Below, piece by piece: positions 22,130 through 32,056 of a stretch of DNA of 57,839 bases. Source of the stretch: Scleroderma bovista (Eukaryota; Basidiomycota; Agaricomycetes; Boletales; Sclerodermataceae); contig JAYMGJ010000074.1 in the NCBI GenBank assembly GCA_037178675.1, positions 1 to 57,839 of the forward strand, given 5' to 3'. Made by a program: the position numbers and the translations under genes. Numbering within the stretch: the first letter of the stretch is position 1; every line of letters starts with the position of its first letter. Under the pieces are notes generated by a model. It was not told the origin of the DNA, did no database searches, and worked only from the letters and a program-made list of their open reading frames with translations.

Positions 22130-25100
22130 CTAGCCAATCGCAGCCATTTTCCCTCTGAAACCCTCCTCAGCCTTCTTCACAAAATTTCCCCAAAGGGCCT
22201 GCTGCTTTGCAGCATATGCCTGATGCCCAGGCTGCGTGTTCACTGTAAACCTTCTCTCCCACTCCTTTTCCTGATGTCTGAACCATAGAGTGGTCCAGAA
22301 CATCTCGTGTTGTACCATTCTGAGTTCCTCGCTCCATCTATCATACCTTGCCTTTGCCTTCAGCCAACTGACCCTCAAAACTTTACAGATGTCACTGGAC
22401 TTCCAGTCATGCCTTCACAATTGCAGACAACTCACATTCGTCATCCCATTCAGATCTGGGATCTGTATTCATCCCCCCAACCTGCCAGAACCAAGGTAGC
22501 ACCTCAGATCCTTGACCAACCCTGTTCTCCTCAGTCATGTCCCGCAGAAGAACCAAATCTTCACGGGACAAAACCTGATACTTTTCCAAAATGCTGTCAG
22601 AAGCCCCCAGATTCGCCATGGCATTCCGAGCCCTTTGATAGCTGCGGACATCCCTGTTGACCTTCAATCCAATCTTTTGGATATCATTCCTTGCCCTTGT
22701 GTCAGTTCGCACTGAAGTTGAACTCCGGACATAAATCCTATACAGGACCGACTTTTCCCCCAGGTGTGTCCTAAGCCTCTGTAGCGAATCGTTAGCTTGC
22801 CCAATTCGAAGTTGCAACTCCTCTTTAATCAAATCCTCCCAGCCTGCTGCAGGAGTGGTCTGGATCCCAATAGAGGATGGCATCCACAATCCCTGACTCT
22901 CTGGGAAAATATCACCATCCTCATCCTCCGGCTGTTCATCCTCAACTGCTGAACTTTGCCAAAAGTCCTCATCAAGACCTCCAATTTCATCGGCACAAAA
23001 TTCTGGGTCATCTTGCGGGGCAAAAATGTCCTCTGCCTCCACCACATCAATAAAACGCTCGCAAGAATTGTGGAACTTCACGATTCTAGCAAGCAGTCTT
23101 TGTTGCTTCTCTGCAACAGCAGTCCTTCGTGTAGCAGATGGAGTAGTAGGCAGAAGGCGAATCTCGGACCTCAAGGCATCCCTGTCAAAATATCAGCCAC
23201 TGGAAATGTAAGGTTGGTATATGAAAAATGCCCACTGCGCTTCCTCTATATTGATCCCCTCTACCAACCAAGCCACTGATCCATCCCTGCCATTGACAGA
23301 TAGGCCCGACTCCGTCAACTGCAGTCTCATTTCAGCCAAGGTAGGTGCTGAAAGGATGGACAGATAAGTCAACTTTTCCCATGGTCGAGACAAGAACTGG
23401 CGGCTAACCTTTTTCCATTTTGAGTTTGTAAATATCCAGGGCATCACCCCTTTGGGATGCTGCATCATCAGCTGCTCTCTGCCACTCTTCCACTTTGTTT
23501 GGATCCAAGGAAGCTGTAAGCTCTTCAAAAGGGCCTCTGGTCAAATTTACACCGTCACAAGCTGCTTGATATTTCTTGCATAGAGATTTGACTGCGGAAT
23601 CAAGGAATTAGTTCCTGCAAATTAAAAGACAGAGAAAAATAAACCTATCCCAACCAGTTTTTTCCAGTTTGAGTCTCTCATATGATCATCATATACCTCC
23701 TGTCTATGGGCCAGGCTCATGGATCGGGCCATAGGAGAGACCTTGTTAAATGGGGCCCAGAGGGTCTCCAAAATTTCACCGTCAATATGACCAGCTCCCT
23801 GCATGAACATGAGACTGAACCGTGCAAAACAATCCAACTTATGGGCACTGAGATGGAATTTGCCAACTGCTGGGACAATGTCCATGTCATCGGGGATCTG
23901 AAGGGCTGGACATGCTTCTACCCTCCGAGCAAACTTCACATACCACTGGCAAGCCACGTCATAAATAATGAGAGCTTTAGTGATTCCTGCGGAGTTATAT
24001 GAAAGTGCTTGACAGATGGAGTAATCAATATTTTTTTGCCTAAGTTCCGGTACATCAGTATAGTTGTCTTCTGATATATAAAGGATTTTGACGCACTGCT
24101 CTCCTTTATAAAAATCCACTACAGAATGGGGCACAAAACAGCCATGCCTCGCACAGGCAGTGGCCCCTATGCCAGTGGCGCGGAGATTAGACCGATTTAC
24201 ATTTGCTTGATTTACAGCACGGTGGTTTTGACAAGATGATTTCTGTTTGACCCATCAAGATGAAATGGTGTTGTCCAGGTATCCAAAATACGCACTTCTT
24301 TGGTCTCATGGGCTGATGATACATGGTTCTGATAAGGGCCATCTTCAACCATATACCCTAGTCCATCTGCCAAGGCAATGTCGCATTCTGGCCTCCTCAT
24401 CTTCATGTGCTGAGCTGTAAAGTTTCCATCTACCACATATCGCACAGCCACAGTATCCCTTGAATAATAATCAATGCGTCAAGCCTTTTCCAAAATATAA
24501 CAAAGAACCAACTCAGTATAGACATCCTTCCAGTCACCTGGCAAGTTAATTCCTGATTGGGGGCAGGCAGGGCAAAATACAGCCAACTCCCCATGTTTAG
24601 GATCCCTTTCTGTATCGTGACCAAAGCCAGCCCTTTTCCTGTTGGAGAGATCTCTCCACATCCGAGAGACCCTCAGCAATTCCCGATAACGATCCTAAAT
24701 AAAACCATGTAGCATAGAAGGAAAGTTTGTAGTTGAAAGACTTACTGGAAGGGAGTCTGGAAAGGCGTTATTTGAGAAACGGCAGATCTTTTGATAGAAA
24801 CTCCGGGCGGAAGTTTTGCATTCCAGAGCATCAATGAGGAAATGATCCAGGACGTCGAAGGTGAATCCAGTCTGGGGCCTAATGACAGTAGATGGGAATA
24901 TACGAGACCGAAGCAGCTGGAGGTGCCGGTCTTCCAGACTTGCATCATTGCACCTACACCACCTCAGACGGTGTACAAATATTCCAGTAGAGTGAACAAC
25001 AGCGAATTTATCACAGAACCAGTCCCCCCCATACTCCGACATATTGTTGGAGCACGGAGCTCCATTATGACCTAGATTAAAGACATAGCCAAGATCACGG

Positions 25101-25720
25101 AGGGTGATATTATCATAAAATCGTCCGGTCCATTGTTGAATGCGGTGAAAGGGATTACGGATGTGAGACGTGACAGCACAGGGCCCACACCACATATAAC
25201 CGGTTTGACAAGAAAGGCATCGGATATTAGCAGTAACCTGGTGGCAAACTTGACATTCCTCGGTCAAAGCAGGATGTTCGCACTCCAAGATTATCGAAAG
25301 ATACCGAGCTCGCCAGGGAATCCATTCCGACAAAAAGTCATTCTGGGTCTTTTACTAGATAAGAAAATCAATGGGACTGAATTAAAAGATGGTCTTGACC
25401 TTGGTTTTCCGCCTCGCAGATGCAAGGAAATCAGCAGGGTCTTGCTCATCTATCAGTTGAGAAACCTCGTTGAGAAGGTGGCTACCCTCAGCAGCCCCTC
25501 TTGGTGATTTTATCCTTTTTCTTGCAGGAGTCTCATCTTCTTCAGTAGAAGAAGCTCGATAGTACTGCCAGGCGGGAACCTCTTCATAGGTTATTTTTCC
25601 CCTTCTAGTTCGGACTGGGGTATGGGTTACAATGCCCGCATGCCCAGACCTGCGACTGGAGCCACCAGATCCATGGATTCTGGCTCTGTTTCTTTTTTCC
25701 TTACGAGGTACTGGAGACAT
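22130..25720 (-). pseudogene. KDZ (Kyakuja-Dileera-Zisupton) transposase with CxC2-like cluster
   Basis: A cut-and-paste-type DNA transposase of the KDZ superfamily. Nine exons splice in one frame with GT-AG introns of 52-66 nt: 25400-25720, 24746-25348, 24296-24694, 24097-24242, 23645-24039, 23409-23591, 23236-23347, 22436-23181, 22130-22380, giving 1051 codons, normal for the family. A basic N-terminal region leads to TQNDFLSEW and a cysteine cluster (CQVCHQ...CLSC...CGPC...H), then CPACPQSG. The core has VVDGNF, CQNHRAVN, ACARHGCFVPHSVVDF, IIYDVACQW, and KFHLSAHKLDCF with GAGHIDGEILETLW. The C-terminus is charged and helical. One in-frame TGA (24479-24481) falls just before VVDGNF; no alternative splice restores the frame, so it is probably a recent nonsense change. 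It sits 287 bp downstream of the TET/JBP gene, same strand. Confidence 0.88.
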
Positions 25721-26007
25721 GATTGTCTGGATTGACAATCTACCAGAGCGAACTAAGTTTCTTTGCCCTAGATCCCGTCATCATACCGAGTAAAATTTCA
25801 ACACAGCAATAAGTAACGGCTATCACTACCCTATCTGGCCTAACTGAAATAAGTAGCTGCCATCACCTTTATGCAATCACACCGATCAATAAGTAACACC
25901 CCTGCTACCCTATCTGGCCTAACTGAAATAAGTAGCTGTCATCACCTTTACGCAATCGGATCAATAAGTAACGGCTATCACTACCCACCATTAAGTAACA
26001 ACTGAAC
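25721..26007. repeat. Spacer with about 73-bp tandem repeat between KDZ and TET/JBP genes
   Basis: Between 25,805 and 25,998 there are two full units and part of a third, carrying CAATAAGTAACGGCTATCAC, CCTATCTGGCCTAACTGA and AATAAGTAGCTG.CATCACC. The words AATAAGTA(AC/GC) recur five times. The stretch lies just downstream of the TET/JBP stop and upstream of the KDZ start, so it may hold the KDZ promoter and the TET/JBP 3' end. Confidence 0.6.
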
Positions 26008-27372
26008 TTACTTCCCAGAACCGAAGTTTGCCCACCAGCCCATCTGAGAAGGCAATGAGGGACATGGCACATCCATCCTGTCATGCAGAAGGTCCTTCAT
26101 GTAGTGAGCAATTATGGCCCTCTCCCCCCCTCCCCAAGCTGGCACTGCATGTTCCAATACCTTCCCAGTCAGGAAAATTAGTGTTCCCGGTTGGTACGTA
26201 AAACATGCGCCCAGGTCTGTCACTTGGAAATTGGCTTGATGCCCCTCGCCTAAACTAACCAGGAGATCATAAAAGGAAAGGGCGCCGCCAGCATCCCTGT
26301 GGGGAGGTGTGATCCGGTTGACAATAAGATCCATACCAGAATAAGCCGAAGTCCAATTGTAAGGCTTGTCAGACGAATTGTCATTAAGGATCGCATTTGC
26401 CTCTAAGCCAGCCTGGAGGAGATCCGGATGGACAATGCCCAAGATAGCATTTGCGAACCGCTCAAAGAGTTCTACCTTCTGCAACCATCGTCGAACCTTT
26501 TGCGACTTGAGTGAAATGGTTGGCAAAATCGGATCCACCAGACGCTAACGCAGCAAGTTAACATTTTCTCAATGGAAGTCCATATTGATTCATCAAACTT
26601 ACTTTATGCCCCACCATAAATGTCCCAGGGGCTATAGATAGCACGCCTGAACCGAAATTCTTCTGATTAGGAAGGAAGTTACGGAATCGCCAAGAGCGAG
26701 TTTTGAATGAATCTGCAGATTTGTTGACTAAATTTGACTTCAAGTCTTTCACGGCGTTGTTGAGTTTCGCCTGCAGACAGTCCGCAATCAAGATATTCAA
26801 CATAAGTAGTAAATTAGGCGCAACTCACCACAAAGTCATCCCGAAGTATGTTGGGGAGATACCATAGTAGAATCTTCCCATGTTTGTCCACTACGGTAGC
26901 TGGTTTATCGATGACGCCAAGCTTGGCCCTCTCAAAAAAATTTTCCAGTTGAGGATGGCGGGTAGACTTTGAAGCTCCACCCTTGACAGTCTGCGCAAAT
27001 CTATCGGAGTCCCAGTTCACCACCACTAGACCTCTAATAAATTTTTTTTCCATGGAAACGGGAAATTCCTCACAAGGGTTAAGAAAGGCGGCCGCAATTG
27101 TTGCGGCACTGAGGCCCAACTGTTGCTCCGGAAGAGTCTCCGACCACTTTCCCGAATTTGGGATGTCATATAGGCTTGACAAGTCGTTTTGGGCCCTCAT
27201 TCTAGCGATGTCAGCAAGGCCGAAAACGCTGCCTGAAGACATACCTGGGTTTCTGTAATTTTGGGGCGGATATATGGGTCCCTTGAACCAGGCAGGTGTC
27301 CTTTACTGCATCATCCAGGATTTTAGTGAGGTAAGAAAAGATAGAGCTGCGGATTTCCTCTTCAGAGGACAT
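26008..27372 (-). CDS. TET/JBP-family 2-oxoglutarate/Fe(II) dioxygenase
   Basis: Predicted to oxidise 5-methylcytosine (or a related base) in DNA using Fe(II) and 2-oxoglutarate, in the nucleus. Exons 27245-27372, 26829-27201, 26603-26770 and 26008-26544 join in frame to 401 aa with no stop. The double-stranded beta-helix part is in the last exon. GMDLIVNRITPPHRDAGG gives the metal-binding HxD (H305, D307). A YDLLVSLG strand follows. FLTGKVLEHAV gives the distal His (H355), and GGGERAIIAHYMKD gives the Arg expected to bind 2-oxoglutarate (R365). Start ATG at 27372 begins MSSEEEIRSS. Fungal TET/JBP genes are known to be expanded and linked to KDZ transposons; here the KDZ gene lies directly downstream. 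Substrate is inferred from family, not from the sequence. Confidence 0.87.
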
Positions 27373-28829
27373 GGTGGAATGGAGAAAATTTTCCTTGGCA
27401 ACCAGGTTGCATTTCCGTCTCGTGAGAACGGCCTCAAAATCAAACCATCCTAAATGCAGTAAGCCTTTATTCGCATCAAAGTCTAAATCCGATTTGGATT
27501 TGGATTTGCTTCTGATGAGAAAGCATCAAACTCTAACTCTGATTTGGTTACGCGGTCAATCAGGCACAAAGCTTGAAGCCCGCACAAGCCGCTACGGTAT
27601 TACATACGCAGATACGACCGCGCAGTGCGATAGCAATATAGACTACATCCTAAGACCATTGTACGACGAAACTATTCGCGATGCTAGCGGGGGGACTTCG
27701 CAGAGAAAGTATTGGCTATTGGAGATATATATATACCGCTACAAGCAAACGCTTGCGCTAAGATGCGTTTCCCTGGGGCCGTAGGAATGTAATGTATTGG
27801 GCTAACCACTGTACTATATAGCGAATATTTGCGGGACAACTACGTAAGGTATCTTGTTGGAGTATCTTGTTGGGTATCCGCATTGGGGTGCTTCGATGAT
27901 TTGCGATAGACTGGTGGGTTCAATGGTGACGGACGTATCTCAGCGTAAGTCCTATAAATGAGGCGTTGTTGAATAGGAGGTACTTCGGGCGCGCAGGGTT
28001 GTTTCTTTTTGAGCCGTTGTTGGTGTTGAGGCGAGGAGATTAGTTGATATTCGTCCGTACTTACGGAACTCGGAGCAAGTGATACAGCCATCAAATATTG
28101 ATGATAGCGCAGGCTGCAAAAGGTATCGCTACCTCTCCGATAATCCAGGCGACAGACCGTGACAACCCTCATTGGGTACTGTTGCTCACCGGGACTCTCC
28201 CCTATCTTCTAACTCAGCGCAAGCTCTTAGTCAAATCACACGATCACGTGACCTGGAATGGCCTGACAAATTGATATTGCGACACCCAAGTCTAGAGCTC
28301 AAATTTCCGAGTGAAGTACTACTAAATAGGTAGTCTAAACACAATGCTCTACCAAAATAAAGTGGGAGTCAGGTTGTCAAGAGGGGGCCCTCCACTTGGC
28401 AAACTGGCTCCCAAGGAGAAATCTACTAGTATCGAAAGCAGCCGAATACGCTAATTGGCAAATGTACGTGGCGGTATATCAATCAGCAGACGTATATTAG
28501 CATAGAACAAACCCTAACCTTGATACTAGGCCCGGAACTCCTAGGCAAAGGGTCCGTGCGGCAGTGTGAATGCTGAGGGATTGGTGAGTCGAATGCAAAG
28601 TTTCATACGGGTGATTTACTTACTCAGGGTACGCGCAGGAAATACTTGTAAGGTAGAGACGGGGGCAAATGGCTAGCGACCTGCAGGATGCGGAGACAGA
28701 GTGTGATTAGTATTTGCAAACAAAAAGAGAGCGCCTTACCCGCCGTCCTTGGGATACGCTGACAGACAATCGTCAGTATTTGTAAATAAAGAAAGAAAAG
28801 GTTCCTTACCTGCAAAAGCAGGATGGCGA
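27373..28829. other. Upstream region of TET/JBP gene, no gene recognised
   Basis: The first 120 bp upstream of the TET/JBP start probably carry its promoter. At 27,455-27,550 there is an imperfect duplication of GCATCAAA.TCTAA with GATTTGGATTT words. A run of TA steps lies near 27,725-27,737. A CACGTG E-box sits at 28,245-28,250. The minus-strand frame at 27,840-28,172 has no recognised domain. The end of the KDZ-TET element may lie here, but no terminal repeats were identified. Confidence 0.4.
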
Positions 28830-29375
28830 GGAATGCGAGCGCACTCGCAGATCACTGCTGCTAATAAGAAGCCCCCCAGAACCAAACGTGGAAAGCGACG
28901 GGAGTGCAAGCGCACTCACAGGTCGCTACCGCTAACGCGAATCCCCCTGAACCAACCGCAGACGGCGACAGGAGTGCAAACGCACCCACAGATCACTGCC
29001 GCTAACGTGAAGCCCCCTGAACCAATCGCGGACAGCGACAGGAGTGCAAACGCACCCACAGATCGCTACCGCTAACGTGAAATCCCCCTGAACCAATCGC
29101 GGACGGCGACAGGAGTGCAAACGCACCCACAGATCACTGCCGCTAACGTGAAGCCCCCTGAACCAATCGCGGACAGCGACAGGAGTGCAAACGCACCCAC
29201 AGATCGCTACCGCTAACGTGAAATCCCCCTGAACCAATCGCGGACGGCGACAGGAGTGCAAACGCACCCACAGATCGCTGCCGCGAACATGAAGCCCCCT
29301 GAACCAAACGTGGACAATGACGGGAGTGCAAGCGCACTCACAGATCACTGTCACTCGCGTGAAGCCCCAAAACAA
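28830..29375. repeat. About 70-bp minisatellite
   Basis: Seven to eight units of 69-71 bp. Each unit has CGCACCCACAGATC.CT.CC, GCTAACGTGAA.CCCCCTGAA, CCAATCGCGGAC and CGACAGGAGTGCAAA. Outer units are more diverged than inner ones, as usual for arrays that grow from the middle. Even and odd units differ slightly (GTGAAGCC versus GTGAAATCC), pointing to amplification as two-unit blocks. A weaker related unit starts near 28,830. Confidence 0.85.
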
Positions 29376-29580
29376 AAAATATCTGGAGTTGAAAACGTCA
29401 GCTCAAGGTAAAGTTAGCGCATACATACGACTGTAAGATCAGAGACGTCCACCGATGGCAAATCCAACTGGTTGTATCTTAAGGAGGTGGCTGATAGGGC
29501 GTGTTCGGGAGATATAGCCCGTAAGCCCTACATGAAACGTCAGCACAAATACGCGTTGGATAAAGCTGACCTTCGTACCA

Positions 29581-29640
29581 CCCGCGATCTTTTTCATTAG
29601 ACAGCCTGCAGTGCTGTCTAATAAAAAAGAAACAGCGGGA
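29581..29640. repeat. Inverted repeat / hairpin
   Basis: Perfect 10-bp arms ATTAGACAGC and GCTGTCTAAT (29,596-29,622) surround a 7-bp loop containing CTGCA. Pairing extends imperfectly through A/T runs to CCCGC and GCGGG, for total arms of about 25 nt. It lies about 390 bp upstream of the H3-tail gene. It could be a small element relic or a structured regulatory site. Confidence 0.6.
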
Positions 29641-29860
29641 GCTGGCGTGAATCGTCCGTTAGCTAGCTAAACGATCCGTTGTTGAAATGAACGCGCGTTG
29701 TCATTGAGCTGTGAGTAGATTAGTCGTACGAACTGTTCTGAAAACGGTCGAACGTATCGATAAATGATGAGACTAGCGGCTGAATGCGAAAGGTTGAGGT
29801 GGGCGAGAAATCGAGAAGATGGCGGTTAAAAGAAAAGTCGGAGCGTGGAAAAGGAACGCT

Positions 29861-29866
29861 TATAAA
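29861..29866 (+). promoter_or_regulatory. TATA box of the H3-tail gene
   Basis: TATAAA lies 161 bp upstream of the ATG at 30,027. An inverted CCAAT word (GATTGG) follows near 29,893, and a TTCACGTGAT E-box lies at 29,951-29,960, 69 bp before the ATG. These suit a fungal polymerase II promoter, though no transcript data are available. Confidence 0.5.
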
Positions 29867-30026
29867 CGCGGAATATTTGGTCATGTTTATGTGATTGGTC
29901 GTTGGGGAGCTTGCGAAAATCAACAAGGTCGAATTTGCGCCTGTTTGGTTTTCACGTGATCGATTTCGGGTCTGTTCTACTTTTGCGACCCGCAGTCCTG
30001 TCGTACTTACTTGTTATCTCCTCCCC

Positions 30027-31660
30027 ATGGCTCGCACGAAGCAAACAGCCAAGAAGAGCTCAGGTGGCAAGGCCCCGCGTGCTGAGATCACATCGCCTCG
30101 CCGCCAAATATGTGCGCAGCAAGCAAAGGCTCAGCAAATCAAGGAGTCGATTAAGAACTCGGCCCGTGGCAAAGCCCCAACCATCGTTATCCCTCCAATG
30201 AAACGGGCTCCCGCTACAACCCTACAACTTTCAGGACCAATGGTAATAGATTATGCTACATTTGACGCGCGTCTAACGTATATTAGTTTTGTTTCCTATG
30301 CCAGGACGGCGGATTCCTGTACAAGTGCAACGACTGCCCTCGCGCTATGTGTACAAGATGTATACGGGTCCCAGAAACACACCGGCAGGTGGTAAACGAA
30401 GATTCTGTCCACTTCCGGTGCGTATCGTGTCATTTGCTGGTCGGTCAACGTGCCAAGCAATACGGACCATATATTGTGAGTATGAGTTTTCCCCCAACCT
30501 TCGAGGACATTGACCGGTATCAAACTCCGCAGGGATTTACGAGGAGCGGACATCAGATCCTGCCGGACTTTCTACAGGTATCGGGAAGGTTCGAATTAGC
30601 GACCTGCGGACGCATTCTCGCTCCCCGGACGCTCTTCATCCACTTCTACTTGGCGTCGATCGTATCTACGTTCCATGCAGGAATAATCCATCAAAGCATG
30701 GCGGACTACTTTCCCAACGGCGGTCTGGACGTCATCGACATACCGTTCGAGTTTGGTACAGCGGAAGCGACGGCGGAGTACGCTCTCCGTGCCGAAAGGT
30801 TGATGCAGGAACTCAAAACGGAGTATAATCGCGTTGTCTTGATTCTCACTGACCATAGTGACGAGGACACCGGGGATTTATTCATCGGTCCGGATGAATC
30901 AGGCGTTGTAACTGCTGCTCCTGTTGATAGCGTGAGTGATTAAACGTATATATTTTTCCTTCGTTGACGCTGACTTACGTACAGTTCCTTCGTGAACTCC
31001 TTACACCATTCCAGCAGGTCGTCCGCGGAAGTATGATGTATATCGCTGCCTGCGGTTCCGTTGTGAACAACGAGGAGAGCTTTAATAGGATGCGCAGCAC
31101 CCTAACCGAGTAAGTATTTTCGGTCGTCCGATATCCTCCTAGCCTACCCTATTTATTCCAGATTTCACGTATCTAACGCTCTGGCATTTGATGCCCCCCG
31201 TCTACAAACCGTCAATATCGCGGAAGCGTTGATGCGAGTCACCAAGTCGGTCGTGATTCATGGCTTCGACTTTACCCATGCTCTGGAGCATGTTCTGAAG
31301 GAGTCCGCGCACCTTGGAATGCACACTGGCGTTGTGCATTTCTCTTTAGGTGATCAGGGAGACGCGAACGTTTTGGAAGTCGTCAAATATGTTTGGGCGC
31401 ATCGCGACTACCAGCCTTGGGGCGTGGAGCTGCCAATGCAGTGTCCCCAGTGTGGAGCAGTTCAGAAATGGGCATCTGTGCAAACCCGGGATGGTGGGTA
31501 TATGTACGAGTGTGTGTATCCGAGATGTGGGTATGACGGCAACGCCAGGCGGGCCTGGCCGCATACGATGACTGTGGAACGTCCCAAGGGGGCTACTTTG
31601 CTCAAATCGAACGGTGGCCAAGGTGGATGGATGAGGGCTAGCGTGTGCGAACTTCCTTAG
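30027..31660 (+). CDS. Protein with histone H3-tail mimic, zinc-binding clusters and possible caspase/CHAT-like region
   Basis: Five exons (30027-30242, 30305-30475, 30533-30931, 30985-31109, 31162-31660) join in frame to 469 aa; all introns are GT-AG. The N-terminus reads M-ARTKQTAKKSSGGKAPR, nearly identical to the histone H3 tail and keeping K4, K9, S10 and K14. A later KRAPAT resembles H3 27-32. Exon 2 holds a treble-clef-like cluster (CNDC...CTRC...H...CVSC). Exons 3-4 contain VVLILTDHSDEDTGDLF (H237) and MMYIAACGS (C285), which resembles the His/Cys dyad of caspase-like or CHAT domains; this is inference. The C-terminus has CPQCG...CVYPRCG, like a zinc ribbon. The ATG at 30,027 is chosen because it puts the tail at the exact N-terminus; the frame is open further upstream. 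It could bind readers or writers of H3 marks. Not a histone: no histone fold follows. Confidence 0.75.
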
Positions 31661-32056
31661 TTACTCAAGCTTGGTTACTTAGTTTTCACTTAATCTACAA
31701 ACGTGGTGCCAGGTGTGATTATCGAATGACGAGTTTACGGTTCCCGAACAGATTAGACCGTACGTAACTTTGATACTGGCCGGTCTCGGAGCCATCCGAT
31801 GCTGTCGCGCGATAGCTGAAACTTGGCTGGATTTAGTTGCTTTATCTGTATACGTTGTGCGAGCGAGCTTGATAACTAGATCGATTCTATGATTCCCTAA
31901 CGGATTTGACCATATGTAACTTCGATACTGGCAGACAGTTGTAAATACTAGGTGAGCCAATCGCAAAATCGGAGCTACTTGATGCTATCACGTGATGGTT
32001 CAAATTTGATTCAGGGTTTGTCTCTCGTCGTTGATTTTCGATCATACTCTTCTCAA
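31661..32056. other. Intergenic region with a diverged about 160-bp duplication
   Basis: Two related segments (about 31,735-31,860 and 31,893-32,020) share CC.TA.GTAACTT.GATACTGGC, then GAGC.A.C.GATGCT.TC and a purine/T-rich tail. The second contains ATCACGTGAT (31,987-31,996), an E-box 63 bp before the next ATG. The stretch should carry the terminator of the H3-tail gene and the promoter of the next gene. Confidence 0.5.

Noticed and set aside
27840..28172. Minus-strand frame of 110 codons upstream of the TET/JBP gene
   Set aside because: No domain and no join in frame with the TET/JBP exons; the dioxygenase already has a good start at 27,372.
28932..29375. Minus-strand frame of 147 codons with internal repeats
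   Set aside because: It is open only because the 70-bp minisatellite lacks stops in that phase; no domain or independent support.
30027..30242. A genuine histone H3 gene or pseudogene
   Set aside because: Similarity stops after the tail; the next exons encode cysteine clusters and unrelated sequence in a continuous frame.
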